Source of the DNA: Calothrix anomala FACHB-343
GTDB lineage: Bacteria; Cyanobacteriota; Cyanobacteriia; Cyanobacteriales; Nostocaceae
Length of the DNA: 64,000 nucleotides
Direction of reading: 5' to 3'
NCBI RefSeq assembly: GCF_014696435.1
Contig: NZ_JACJQG010000031.1
Span: forward strand, 1-64,000
Part shown: positions 55,801 to 63,545 of the stretch, one piece after another
Layout of the letters: each line of letters begins with the position of its first letter
Position numbering within the stretch: position 1 is the stretch's first letter
Notes under the pieces: model-generated
Database searches by the model: none
The model's input: only the letters and a program-made list of their open reading frames with translations
What the model was told of the DNA's origin: nothing
Made by a program: the position numbers and the translations under genes

Positions 55801-56010
55801 CCGATGGGAATCGCCATCATGGGTGGCTTCACAACTTCCACATTGCTGACATTGGTTGTTGTACCAGTAATATTTAGCTATATTGACAACTTCCAAAGCT
55901 GGATAACCAACACATTGCGCTACGGCTTCGGCAAAAAACCACCCCGCCCAGCATCTAGCGAACATGAAGTCATCAGCCTGCCATCAGAGCGGGAAAAATC
56001 CGCTTCTTAA
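52825..56010 (+). CDS. RND efflux permease (AcrB/HAE1-like)
   Basis: A 1061-residue inner-membrane proton-driven pump, 12 helices with two large periplasmic loops. The proton-relay acids are in helix 4: ALAVGNLVDDAVVEIENM (two Asp). The IDxNPNVDIPAVTVTVTQPG start region and GIALGEAVQAVNKL porter region are typical. The middle polar segment (KLPKNNQKNTKLSTIKPRTF) is a cytoplasmic loop. An FFIASLTLVPMIPKGF helix opens the second half and PLALGIGVGSEVRQPMGIAI is the closing family mark. The start ATG at 52825 follows a heptamer tract, so the promoter or coupling is with the adaptor. Substrates could be drugs or metabolites. Confidence 0.95.
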   Translation: MSFNISAWSIKKPVPTIVLFLILTIVGWFSFTSLGIDTNPNVDIPAVTVTVTQPGAGPAELESQVTKKIEDAVAGLGNIDNMISRVTDGNSTTTISFLLGTNSDRATNDVRNAIAQIRQTLPQDINDPVVQRLDFAGGAIMTYVVKSDRRSVEELSNLTDQTISRALLAVKGVAQIKRVGGVDREIRINLDPNRLQSLGITATQVNDQIRALNINLPGGRAELGGSEQSIRTLGSAASVDVLKSYEIILPGGGSVPLSSLGTVEDQFGDIRQTARLNNKPIVAFQVLRSTGSVMVTVESGVKAAVKELEKTLPPDVKLDLVFTRADVVRQSYESTIDELIQASILAVIVIMVFLRDWRATLITAVALPLSMIPTFAVQQALGYTLNNMTLLALALAVGNLVDDAVVEIENMERHMAMGKSALQAAYDSSAEVGLAVVASSATIIAVFMPVAFMGGIPGQFFQPFGVTVAVSTIFSTLVARMVTPMMGAYLLKDKDHTQKKARFIRLFNFKLKLPKNNQKNTKLSTIKPRTFQPYKSMLQWALRHRLTTIAIAIAFFIASLTLVPMIPKGFVDDGDYGLSSIAIEIPPGSTLADMNQVVTQTTNILLKNPYVAQVVATEDLSTATLAVNLKPKEERKISQKQFEEEIRPLFQQIPGARISFQSQVPGDSRKGLSIVLRSENPEALSQAAEALEKGMRTIPGLVEVSSSASLVKPEILVIPDPQRAADLGVTVQAIARTASLATIGDNDANLAKYNLSDRQIPIRVQIDPKARADINNIKNLQVPTQNGSLVPLLAVADIRFGSGPATINRYDRARQVAVEANLQGIALGEAVQAVNKLPIMQNLPPGVMQQPSGGAKIMQDIFRGFGSALGLAILCIYAILVLLYNNFLHPLSIMAALPFCLGGALIALMVMQKPLGLYALIGIVLLLGIVTKNSILLVDYTIINMQEGKSQRQALIEAGVSRLRPIMMTSLATIAGTLPLALGIGVGSEVRQPMGIAIMGGFTTSTLLTLVVVPVIFSYIDNFQSWITNTLRYGFGKKPPRPASSEHEVISLPSEREKSAS

Positions 56011-56032
56011 ATTCAACCTTGGCAGATTGTGG

Positions 56033-56070
56033 TATAATAGCAGCTAGTCATAGCTTAATGACTAGCTGCT
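56033..56070 (+). promoter_or_regulatory. -10 box and 13-bp hairpin before tRNA-Gly
   Basis: TATAAT at 56033-56038 is followed at once by AGCAGCTAGTCAT (56039-56051), a 6-base loop and the perfect complement ATGACTAGCTGCT (56058-56070). The tRNA starts 5 bp later. The hairpin could act as an operator or mark a processing site; a -35 box is not clear. Confidence 0.55.
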
Positions 56071-56074
56071 GTTT

Positions 56075-56146
56075 GCGGGTGTAATTCAGTGGTAGAATGT
56101 CACCTTCCCAAGGTGAACGTCGTGGGTTCGAGTCCCATCGCCCGCT
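56075..56146 (+). tRNA. tRNA-Gly (CCC anticodon)
   Basis: 72-nt cloverleaf: acceptor GCGGGTG pairs with CGCCCGC (one G-U), the D arm contains AGTGGTAGAAT, the anticodon loop is TTCCCAA in stem TCACC/GGTGA giving CCC, and the T arm is GTGGGTTCGAGTCCCAT. CCA is not encoded. The IS200/IS605 element begins about 100 bp downstream. Confidence 0.92.
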
Positions 56147-56240
56147 TTTGATTTAAATCCTTATATCGTAAGCTTTTCAAGGCTTTTCATTCTTGCTCAT
56201 TTTCCTTGATAATCCCCATTATACCCTTTATCGGGTGCTT

Positions 56241-57590
56241 TTATTGGGTCAATGAACTACCCCACCCTACAACGTTATCGGGTGGGGTTTCTACATCCCC
56301 ACCAGTAGAGTAAGATTTCTGACGCTTCTTTTGGCCTAGTTGCTTCATGCTTCCCGCTTGCTTACGGGTACGTGAAGTAGAGCTAGAACGATCTGCGTCT
56401 GCGAGACTTGTTCCAAATCCCGGTAGTTGATTTGAGTACCAAAGCAGCATCACTTCTCCAGAAGCGATATCACGCTGTTGAGTATAGTTACAGTTAGAGC
56501 AAATATGCACTCGTTGGTCTAAAGATTTCTTTTCTTGATGCCCACATTTAGGGCAGGTTTGAGACGGTTTTATCTTCTTGGTCGGTGCTTCAGAAAACAA
56601 ACCACCAACATCATCCAACTTAGCCTTAAGGGACTGCCTAATCATCCCCATACCGACATCAAGAATTGATTTATTTAGACCAGTTTTTTGCTTGTTGCGC
56701 TTACCCCTTTTCGCTTTGGCGCTCATGTTTTTAACTTCTAGTTGTTCAGTTACCACCGTGCTATTACCGCTAACTATTCGTGTGGTAGCTTGATGAACCC
56801 AGTTCTGCCTCTGATTAGCCACTTTTCGATATACCTTGCTAATCTGACGCTGAAATTTCTTCCATCTTCTAGAAGCTTTCTGTTTTTTCTGGAAATTAGG
56901 TGAACGTTTACGACGCTTACCTTTGCTTAATTGCTTGATTTGTTGTTCTGCCTTCCTAAAAAATCTAGGAGCAGGAATCAAACCATTCTCTTCACCATTA
57001 GTCCAAGCGATAGCATCATTACATCCCAAGTCAATGGCTATTAAGCCGTTATCAGTTTTACGACTATTTCTTAGCAAATCATCGTCTATGTCCAAAACTA
57101 TAGACGCATACCACTTACCATTGCGGTGAACTATGTCTAGGCTTTTGGGATGCCCCCATAATCTAGCTTTACCCCGCATCTGGATAGATCCAATCTTTGC
57201 TAATTCTAAATAACCATTATCCCCTGTACTATGACATTTCCATCCTGTGAAAGATGGATAACTCCATCCTGAGTAACGACGAATTGATTTGAACTTGGGA
57301 TAACCACCTAACCCTTTGAAGAATCTTTGAAATGCAAAATCAACTCGTTTTAGAGTAGCTTGCAACGCCTGGGAGTTTATTTGCTGGTACTCTGTCCAAA
57401 CTTCCTTGAAATCTGGTAGACAATTCTGTTGTTCAAAGTACGAAACTGATTTACCAAATTTTCTGTAAGACGTAATTCTATTGGAAATTGCGCTGTTGTA
57501 GAGGTCTTTGTGCAATTTCCTGTGATAGTGGAGTATATTATTCACTTTTGCTGTAGGATAAAGCCTAAAAGTTGCTCTACGCAACGCCAT
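56241..57590 (-). CDS. tnpB: TnpB RNA-guided nuclease of IS200/IS605 element
   Basis: A 449-residue TnpB, ancestor-type of Cas12 nucleases, which cuts DNA guided by an RNA from the element end. RuvC-type residues appear intact: Asp187 (IAIDLGCNDAIAW), Glu282 (VVTEQLEVKNM) and Asp374 (QQRDIASGE). The zinc finger is CPKC (346-349) and CSNC (364-367). The N-terminal and arginine-rich helical regions (KGKRRKRSPNFQKKQKASRR) fit RNA binding. The C-terminal tail (about 385-449) runs through the element's end hairpin, as in many cyanobacterial copies. It is divergent from tnpA, starting 67 bp from it. It may be active. Confidence 0.9.
   Translation of the reverse strand: MALRRATFRLYPTAKVNNILHYHRKLHKDLYNSAISNRITSYRKFGKSVSYFEQQNCLPDFKEVWTEYQQINSQALQATLKRVDFAFQRFFKGLGGYPKFKSIRRYSGWSYPSFTGWKCHSTGDNGYLELAKIGSIQMRGKARLWGHPKSLDIVHRNGKWYASIVLDIDDDLLRNSRKTDNGLIAIDLGCNDAIAWTNGEENGLIPAPRFFRKAEQQIKQLSKGKRRKRSPNFQKKQKASRRWKKFQRQISKVYRKVANQRQNWVHQATTRIVSGNSTVVTEQLEVKNMSAKAKRGKRNKQKTGLNKSILDVGMGMIRQSLKAKLDDVGGLFSEAPTKKIKPSQTCPKCGHQEKKSLDQRVHICSNCNYTQQRDIASGEVMLLWYSNQLPGFGTSLADADRSSSTSRTRKQAGSMKQLGQKKRQKSYSTGGDVETPPDNVVGWGSSLTQ
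56245..56380 (-). ncRNA. Possible TnpB guide (reRNA/omega RNA) region
   Basis: TnpB guides are known to be made from the 3' end of tnpB and the adjoining element end. Here the ACCCCACCC/GGGTGGGGT hairpin (56259-56288) lies in the last codons of tnpB, where the scaffold end is expected; guide bases would follow to the left. Extent and boundary are inferred only. Confidence 0.35.
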
Positions 57591-57656
57591 GCGTCATCAC
57601 CTCCTGTTCAGTTTCAACTTGTGGTATCCTATCACTGTATAATTTCAGTTGTCAAC

Positions 57657-58079
57657 ATGAAAACTCAACTCAGAAAAGCGGCTCACGCCGTTTTCAGGAT
57701 TCAGTTTCATATAATATTTGTCACAAAATACCGCAAGAACGCTATCAATCAGGCAATTCTTTCTAAATTAGAAGAAGTATTCAGTCGTGTTTGTGAAAAA
57801 AGAAAGTGTCAGCTATTGGAATTCAACGGAGAAAATGACCATGTTCATCTATTAGTAGATGTTCACCCAGACAATAATATTTCTCAGTTGATAGGTTCGT
57901 TGAAATCTGCGTCAAGTCGCGTTGTCAGGAAAGAATTTCAGGATTACCTAAAACAGTTCTACTGGAAAAAAGAAGATCCTAGTTTTTGGACGGACGCATA
58001 CTGCGTAATTTCGGCAGGTGGCGCACCATTGGAGATAATCAAGGAATACATACAATCTCAAACAGAACCAAAAAGCTAA
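57657..58079 (+). CDS. tnpA: TnpA transposase (Y1, IS200/IS605)
   Basis: A 140-residue single-strand transposase of the HUH class. The metal-binding HUH motif is His62-Val-His64 (ENDHVHLLVDVHP) and the nucleophile is Tyr131 (EIIKEYIQSQ). The short sequence FRIQFHIIFVTKYR is typical. It cuts and joins single-stranded ends. The start is ATG at 57657, 67 bp from the divergent tnpB start (57590), so a shared promoter region lies between them. The frame is open back to 57510 but that part lies within tnpB on the other strand. Appears intact, so the element could be mobile. Confidence 0.93.
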   Translation: MKTQLRKAAHAVFRIQFHIIFVTKYRKNAINQAILSKLEEVFSRVCEKRKCQLLEFNGENDHVHLLVDVHPDNNISQLIGSLKSASSRVVRKEFQDYLKQFYWKKEDPSFWTDAYCVISAGGAPLEIIKEYIQSQTEPKS

Positions 58080-58235
58080 TGTTGTCAAAAACTCAACTGC
58101 CCCATTGCTTGTTTTACCTGCGGTAAAATTCAGCAACAGGGCGTTTCGTTTTTGACCCGCTTACATCCCCTCCCTGCTAACGCTGAGGAAGGGGAATTAC
58201 GCGGAATTAGTTAAAGGTCTTTTTGGGTGCGTTTT

Positions 58236-58295
58236 GGGCGTAAATTGGGCGTAAAAATTTGGGGTCAATCCAGACGGGCGTAAGATTGGGCGTAA
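58236..58295 (+). repeat. Four iterons GGGCGTAA before integrase remnant
   Basis: GGGCGTAA occurs at 58236, 58247, 58276 and 58288, spaced as two close pairs. They sit directly upstream of the truncated integrase (58315), where arm-type binding sites of a tyrosine recombinase would be expected. Confidence 0.6.
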
Positions 58296-58314
58296 TTTTT
58301 TGTAGAAGAACAGC

Positions 58315-58560
58315 ATGAAAGGGATAAAAGGACAAGTTAGCGTAGTGGCTTCCCACGGTCGGTTGCAATTACGATTTAGGTATGCTGGGAAGAGATACAC
58401 CCTAAGCATTGGATTACCAGATACCATTGTTAATCGCAAAGCTGCTGAAGCTAAAGCAAGACAGATTGAGCTAGATATACTTTCAGGTAATTTTGACCCT
58501 ACTCTGGCTAAATATAAACCACCTGCTAATACCAAAACCGAAGAGGAACGCAGGCGATAA
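58315..58560 (+). pseudogene. Tyrosine integrase N-terminal fragment
   Basis: An 81-codon remnant with the N-terminal arm-binding region of phage/island integrases (GRLQLRFRYAGKRYTLSIGL, EAKARQIELDILSGNFDPTL). The catalytic C-terminal domain is absent; the frame stops at TAA inside a GC-rich small repeat (GCAGGCGATAAGCCTGCGG, from 58551). This points to a former genomic island or phage end. The start ATG at 58315 has the correct N-terminal sequence, so only the 3' part was lost. Confidence 0.7.
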
Positions 58561-58576
58561 GCCTGCGGCATGGCTT

Positions 58577-58846
58577 CGCTTACCGCTACCAGCACAATTA
58601 GTGGTTAGTTTGGTAATAGCAATGAGTCTGTGGTCTAAAGACTCGATGCGTGATGTACTGAAAAACTTGATTGATAGGCTTAGTGAGGCATGGGTTCAGG
58701 TTGGTCAATATTGGCGAGTACCTTGTAAGTCAGCGATTACACAAGCGCGACAGCGATTAGGTGCAAGAGTACAATACCTTTGCCAAAATAAGAGGTTACA
58801 AAAATTTTGGCAAAAATGGCAAAATGACCCATATATAAGTGTTTAG
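58577..58846 (+). pseudogene. IS4-family transposase N-terminal fragment
   Basis: In frame with LPAQLVVSLVIAMSLWSKDS and ITQARQRLGARV, the N-terminal (IS4-type) region of a DDE transposase is readable for about 85 codons, ending NDPYISV. The catalytic DDE core is missing. It joins the integrase fragment through a small repeat, so both are remnants of a rearranged region. Confidence 0.65.
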
Positions 58847-58970
58847 CTTCCAAGCTCCCTTGTAAGCGCAAACCCTTTATACTGCCACAATACACCAAAA
58901 AAAGCCTTGTGGGAAACCTGGAAGAAATTTTAGGACTGATTGTTTTTGCCAAACATCAGAGAAAAGGGCG

Positions 58971-59147
58971 TTAATACATGAACTCAGCCTCGGAAATTGG
59001 CAAAGGTATTGATACTAAGAGAATATTTCCAATTGTTGAATGGCTATAGTTTTGCATCACCATTTTTACCGCCAGTGCCCGTTTCAGTTCTCTGGGGTCT
59101 GACGTTGTTTGAATGAACTCCATCAATTCTTCCATCTGTACTGCCAT
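58971..59147 (-). pseudogene. IS630-family transposase N-terminal fragment
   Basis: A 58-codon fragment on the minus strand reads MAVQMEELMEFIQTTSDPRE LKRALAVKMVMQ NYSHSTIGNIL, the helix-turn-helix N-terminus of IS630-type transposases (ELKRALAVKM...YSHxTIxxIL). It ends after a short unrelated tail at TAA (58971). The DDE catalytic part is absent. Confidence 0.6.
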
Positions 59148-59223
59148 TCATTCTCTCAGTGACTACCAATTTTTACCATATCAACAACTTTGATTTTTCA
59201 CAAATGATTTAGGATTGCTATAT

Positions 59224-59355
59224 GTGAAGAAAATTGAAGAACAAATAGTCGAATTTTGGGCGTGGCGTGAGATAGCCAAGGGAGAGGAAATTACTATCAA
59301 CTACAACGGAAACCCAGAAGACAATACACCTATATGGTTCGAGCCTGTAGAATAA
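59224..59355 (+). pseudogene. SET-domain C-terminal fragment
   Basis: A 43-codon stretch (VKKIEEQIVEFWAWREIAKG, EEITINYNG, then PEDNTPIWFEPVE) ends at TAA. The pattern R-x-I-x-x-G-E-E-I-T-x-x-Y is the C-terminal part of bacterial SET-domain lysine methyltransferases. The rest of the domain, including most of the SAM site, is missing, so it is a remnant. It lies right after an IS630 fragment. Confidence 0.6.
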
Positions 59356-59512
59356 ATTGTTGGGATAGAAGTTAAGTTGGCACAAATAAACTGAACTCTC
59401 TAAAAGAATGTAAAATGCACGAAATCTCTGCGATTGCTAACCTGCCTTAACCCTCTGAAGCGTCTACGTTTCACTTTGTTCCACTCGCGGCGGTTAGTGG
59501 GACGAAAAAATT

Positions 59513-62500
59513 ATGGACACAAATGAACAGCAGGCGTTAACACACGCTATTGCAGTTAGAGACGGAACTGCAATTCAAATGCTGTATCTAGACGAAGTTA
59601 TACTGTGTTATCTATTTGGAGAATATCATCAAGCTGTACAAACCGATGTTGTGGCAAGGCAACATTTTGAAGAGGTGACAGCAATAACAGTTTTACCTGT
59701 ATTCTGTTTGTATCACTCTCTGGCGCTTTTGAGCCTACCGCTCGATGCTTCAAACTCCCAAAAAGTAGCTTGGCTCAATTGTGTTAACATCAACCAAGAA
59801 AAGATGCAGAAATGGGCAGAACACGCTCCCATGAATTATCTACATAAATTTCATCTAGTTGAGGCAGAAAAAGCGCGAGTCTTAGGGCAATTTTTTGAGG
59901 CTGAAGAGTTTTACGAGCGAGCGATCGCTCTTGCTGCTGAAAATGAGTTTATCCAGGAAGAAGCACTCGCCTATGAATTAGCGGCTAAACATTATCTGGC
60001 GCGAGGGCGGTCAAAAATTGCTCAAACTTACATGAAAGAGGCGCACTATTGCTATGATCGCTGGGGCGCAACCGCTAAAGTTAAAGATTTAGAAGAACGC
60101 TATCCACAACTCCTCAACACCAACCTAGTTCGGCAATCACATTCAATCGTGACCGATGAAACGATCCGTCATCCGACTGCGACGATCGATTTGGGTGCGG
60201 CGATGAAAGCGGCTCAAGCCATCTCAGAAATAATCCATCTCGATCAATTAACTGCAACGTTGATGCAGGTGGTGATAGAAAATGCAGGAGCCGAAACTGG
60301 CGCTCTGGTTCTCCTGGAAGATGATCGGCTCACTGTTGTGGCTCAGTGCAGTGGGAGTAAACAGTGTAACCTGGAAAAGATCGCTGTTGCTGGCTGTGCA
60401 ACAATTCCTGTCTCCGTCATCCAATCAGTAGAACGCACATCTGAAACTCTGGTGTTTGATGATGCAATCAGCGAACCGTCTTTTTTGACTGATCGGTATA
60501 TTCAAAACCAACAAACGCGATCGCTCTTGTGTATGCCCATTCTCAAGCAAAATCAGCTGATTGGCATACTTTATCTGGAGAACAATCTCAGTACCGGAGT
60601 GTTTACTAGCGATCGCTTACAAGTCCTTAAACTGTTGATTGCTCAGGCAGCAATTTCACTGGAGAATGCTCGGTTATATGAACGGTTATCGGATTATTCC
60701 GAAACACTGGAAAGGAAGGTAGAAGAGCAAACTCAAGCTTTGCAGCAGGAGATCGCGGAACGTCAACAAACCGAAGCCGCATTGAGACAAAGTGAAGCAA
60801 ATTATCGCAACCTGCTACAAACCGCAAATTCCGTGATCATTCGCTATGATCCGCAAGGACGGATTCACTACATCAACGATTATGGGGTAAAACTTCTTGG
60901 CTATGAAGAACATCAGATTTTAGGGCGAACCTTATTTGAAACAATCATTCCAGACATCGAAATCTCTGGACGCGATGTCAAACCCTTTGTCCATGATTTA
61001 CTTCGTAATCCTCAATCGTACCCGCAAGGTGAGGGTGAAAACCTGTGTCGAGATGGTCGGCGAGTTTGGGTTGTTTGGTCAAATCAAGCCATCTTCAATG
61101 AACAGGGAGATGTCGTTGAAATCTTATCGGTTGGCAATGACACCACCCAGCGTAGACAAGCAGAAGAGGCATTACAACGCAGTGAAGCCAAGTTCCGAAC
61201 TATTTTTGAAAACTCACAGGTTGGTATCTACCGAACCCGCACCTATGATGGCTTAATTCTCAATGCCAATCAACGCTTTGCCGATCTGTTTGGTTTTGAT
61301 TCACCCCAAGAGATTATTGGAATTGAACACACTATAGGCTATTGGGTCAATCCCAGCGATCGCCAACAAGGCATTGAGGTGATGAAGCGGGATGGGGAAG
61401 TGCGAAGCTATGAAGCACAGATGCGAAAACGAGATGGGACAGTGTTTTGGGGACTTTTCTCTTCTTATCTGAATGCAGGCGATGACTACATCGAAGGGGT
61501 GATTGCAGATATTAGCGATCGCAAACAGGCAGAAGTAGCGTTGCAAGCCTCTGAAGCAGAACTGCGGGCGCTCTTTTCAGCCATTCCCGATCCGCTGTGT
61601 GTTTTCAATGCTAAAGGGCAAGTGATCGGCGCAATCAAAGGAAATCCGTCATATGGAGAGTTGCATAGGGAGGAGTATATTGGTAAAACACTGTATCAAC
61701 TCTATGATACGGAACAAGCTGATGAATTCCTGAGTTACATTCAGCAGGTGCTGAGAACCCAACAAGTACTCACAGTTGAATACAGCCAGTGGATAGCTGA
61801 ACGAGAAATCTGGTTTTCAGCGCGCATTGCACCGATTCGGCACGAACAGGTGATTTGGATAGCGCGAGATATTACGCTGCAAAAGCGAGCAGAAGCAGCC
61901 TCGATTTTGGAAGAACGCAACCGCATGGCGCGTGAAATTCACGACACACTCGCTCAGGCGTTTACGGGCATTCTGGCTCAGGTAGGAGCGGCAAAACAGG
62001 TGTTAACGGATGATTCAGAAGCAACTGAGGCACACCTAGACCTGATCAAAGAATTGGCGCGAACTGGACTGGTTGAAGCGCGGCGATCGGTAGTAGCGCT
62101 CCGTCCTCAGCTTTTGGAGGAAGGCAGTCTACAGAGCGCTCTACATCGTCTCGTCGCTCAACTCAGAACTGCCGCAATGGATACCACTTTATATTATGAG
62201 ATTGAGGGTGCAGTATATTCTCTGCCGACTGAAGTCGAGAGTAATCTACTGCGGATTGGGCAGGAAGCCTTAACCAATGCGATTCGACACGCCAATGCTA
62301 ATGAAATTCGAGTGGAGCTAATCTACGATCGCGATCAATTTTGCTTGCGCGTGAAAGACAATGGACAGGGCTTTGGAGTTGGGAGTATTCCAGCCTCTCT
62401 TGGTTTTGGCTTACTAGGCATGAGCGAACGGGCAGAGCGCATCGGCGCACAACTCACGATTCGGAGTCAACCTGGAGAAGGAACAGAGATGATTGTTACT

Positions 62501-62524
62501 GTCGATCGGGAGGCATCACAATGA
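59513..62524 (+). CDS. GAF-PAS-PAS-PAS sensor kinase, NarL type, with TPR-like N-terminus
   Basis: A 1003-residue soluble kinase. Residues 1-210 are a helical region like the C-terminal TPR-like part of large cyanobacterial Ser/Thr kinase-ATPase-GAF kinases (EAEKARVLGQFFEAEEFYER, YLARGRSKIAQTYMKEA). A GAF domain follows (about 232-386), a coiled coil (about 395-430), then PAS (about 430-548), PAS (about 556-675) and PAS (about 682-790). HisKA_3 has His810 (MAREIHDTLAQAF), and HATPase has NAIRHANANEIRVEL, DNGQGFG and GFGLLGMSERAERIG. The preceding kinase and ATPase domains of the large proteins are absent, suggesting a 5' truncation or fusion. The response regulator overlaps its stop. Confidence 0.88.
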   Translation: MDTNEQQALTHAIAVRDGTAIQMLYLDEVILCYLFGEYHQAVQTDVVARQHFEEVTAITVLPVFCLYHSLALLSLPLDASNSQKVAWLNCVNINQEKMQKWAEHAPMNYLHKFHLVEAEKARVLGQFFEAEEFYERAIALAAENEFIQEEALAYELAAKHYLARGRSKIAQTYMKEAHYCYDRWGATAKVKDLEERYPQLLNTNLVRQSHSIVTDETIRHPTATIDLGAAMKAAQAISEIIHLDQLTATLMQVVIENAGAETGALVLLEDDRLTVVAQCSGSKQCNLEKIAVAGCATIPVSVIQSVERTSETLVFDDAISEPSFLTDRYIQNQQTRSLLCMPILKQNQLIGILYLENNLSTGVFTSDRLQVLKLLIAQAAISLENARLYERLSDYSETLERKVEEQTQALQQEIAERQQTEAALRQSEANYRNLLQTANSVIIRYDPQGRIHYINDYGVKLLGYEEHQILGRTLFETIIPDIEISGRDVKPFVHDLLRNPQSYPQGEGENLCRDGRRVWVVWSNQAIFNEQGDVVEILSVGNDTTQRRQAEEALQRSEAKFRTIFENSQVGIYRTRTYDGLILNANQRFADLFGFDSPQEIIGIEHTIGYWVNPSDRQQGIEVMKRDGEVRSYEAQMRKRDGTVFWGLFSSYLNAGDDYIEGVIADISDRKQAEVALQASEAELRALFSAIPDPLCVFNAKGQVIGAIKGNPSYGELHREEYIGKTLYQLYDTEQADEFLSYIQQVLRTQQVLTVEYSQWIAEREIWFSARIAPIRHEQVIWIARDITLQKRAEAASILEERNRMAREIHDTLAQAFTGILAQVGAAKQVLTDDSEATEAHLDLIKELARTGLVEARRSVVALRPQLLEEGSLQSALHRLVAQLRTAAMDTTLYYEIEGAVYSLPTEVESNLLRIGQEALTNAIRHANANEIRVELIYDRDQFCLRVKDNGQGFGVGSIPASLGFGLLGMSERAERIGAQLTIRSQPGEGTEMIVTVDREASQ

Positions 62525-63144
62525 GCCAAGCCATTCGGGTTCTCATTGCAGACGATCATGCTATTTTTCGGCAAGGATTAGCCACCATTATTAACCGTGA
62601 CCCAGATATGCAGGTGATTGCCCAAGCCGAAAATGGGGAACAAGCGATCGCTCTATTTGGGGAACACCAACCGGATGTCACGCTCATGGATCTGCGAATG
62701 CCGGGCGTGGAAGGAGTTGCCGCCATCGGTGCAATTTGTGCTACTGCTAAATCTGCTCGGATTATTGTACTGACCACGTATGATAGTGACGAAGATATTT
62801 ATCGAGGATTGCAGGCAGGCGCAAAAGGATATCTGTTGAAAGAAACTGAACCTGACGAGCTTCTGAATGCTATTCGTACCGTTCATCGGGGTCAGAAGTA
62901 TATTCCGCCTGATGTAGGAGCAAAGTTGGTACAGCGCCTCAGCAATCCAGAACTGAGTGAAAGAGAACTAGAAGTACTCCGCTCACTGGCGCAGGGAATG
63001 AGCAATGCCGATATTGCAGCTACTTTAAGTATCGGTGAAGGCACTGTTAAATCTCATGTGAATCGAATTTTGAATAAGTTAGATGTGAGCGATCGCACCC
63101 AAGCTGTAATTGTTGCTGTTAAACGCGGCATTGTTAATTTATGA
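62521..63144 (+). CDS. NarL/FixJ-family response regulator
   Basis: A 207-residue regulator. The receiver (1-120) has the acidic pair Asp11/Asp12 and phospho-acceptor Asp57 (VTLMDLRMPGVEG), with Lys in YLLKETEPDE. The C-terminal LuxR/GerE helix-turn-helix (about 145-205) reads LSERELEVLRSLAQGMSNAD and GEGTVKSHVNRILNKLDVSD. The start is ATG at 62521, overlapping the kinase stop (ATGA), so expression is coupled. The frame is open from 62341, but that part overlaps the kinase gene. It is the obvious output of the preceding NarL-type kinase. Confidence 0.93.
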   Translation: MSQAIRVLIADDHAIFRQGLATIINRDPDMQVIAQAENGEQAIALFGEHQPDVTLMDLRMPGVEGVAAIGAICATAKSARIIVLTTYDSDEDIYRGLQAGAKGYLLKETEPDELLNAIRTVHRGQKYIPPDVGAKLVQRLSNPELSERELEVLRSLAQGMSNADIAATLSIGEGTVKSHVNRILNKLDVSDRTQAVIVAVKRGIVNL

Positions 63145-63545
63145 GGCGTACTTTCGATAGAATTGGGATTCTAACTTGAGTTAGAACCAGCCTTCTACTC
63201 CACGATGGCATGGTTGCTCTATCAATTTATACTGTAAAAATTTTAACTTGCTATAGACGACAGCTTGAAGGCGATCTCCTATATTGAGTTTATGCAAATA
63301 GTGCATCCAATCAGGCAAATCATGCTCCTTGAGAGCGGTAAGAGGCTGTCTCTAAAGAAATGTAAAGGGGACGGAAGCGGGCGATCGCAAACGCTCAAAT
63401 CCCTAGTTTAAGCGAATTACTGGAATGACACCAAAGCGGGTTCGTTAATTCCACAAGAATCTGACAAATCATTGCAAGAATTTGAAAGAAGTCGAGCCTT
63501 GGAACTCAATACACTTTAAATAAATAGAACTAGGAGAATCCAATC
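63145..63545. other. Intergenic region before NTF2-like gene
   Basis: The gap holds the possible HTH fragment above; the rest has no recognisable gene. GGGCGATCGCAAACG is an isolated HIP1 site. Confidence 0.45.
63181..63345 (-). pseudogene. Possible HTH remnant
   Basis: On the minus strand an open stretch reads DWMHYLHKLNIGDRLQAVVY and ends with a stop (63181-63183). The spacing H-x-x-x-L-x-K-L-x-x-x-D-R-x-Q-A-V resembles the last helix of NarL-type DNA-binding domains, but the first helices and a start codon are not recognisable. It is offered only as a possible decayed fragment. Confidence 0.25.

Larger units (their letters stand above)
56241..58205. mobile_element. IS200/IS605-family insertion sequence, divergent tnpA and tnpB
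   Basis: Approximate bounds. The element contains tnpA (plus) and tnpB (minus) head-to-head. End hairpins: ACCCCACCC/GGGTGGGGT at 56259-56288 on the tnpB side, and TTTTACC/GGTAAAA at 58112-58128 plus an imperfect CCCCTCC/GGAAGGGG at 58167-58194 on the tnpA side. IS200/IS605 elements have no inverted repeats or target duplications, so exact ends cannot be fixed here. The neighbouring tRNA-Gly at 56075-56146 appears undamaged. Confidence 0.85.

Noticed and set aside
57510-57656. Extended N-terminus of TnpA
   Set aside because: It lies within tnpB on the other strand; TnpA family proteins start at the ATG at 57657.
62341-62520. Extended N-terminus of the NarL regulator
   Set aside because: It overlaps the kinase gene in another frame; ATG at 62521 with ATGA overlap starts a normal receiver.
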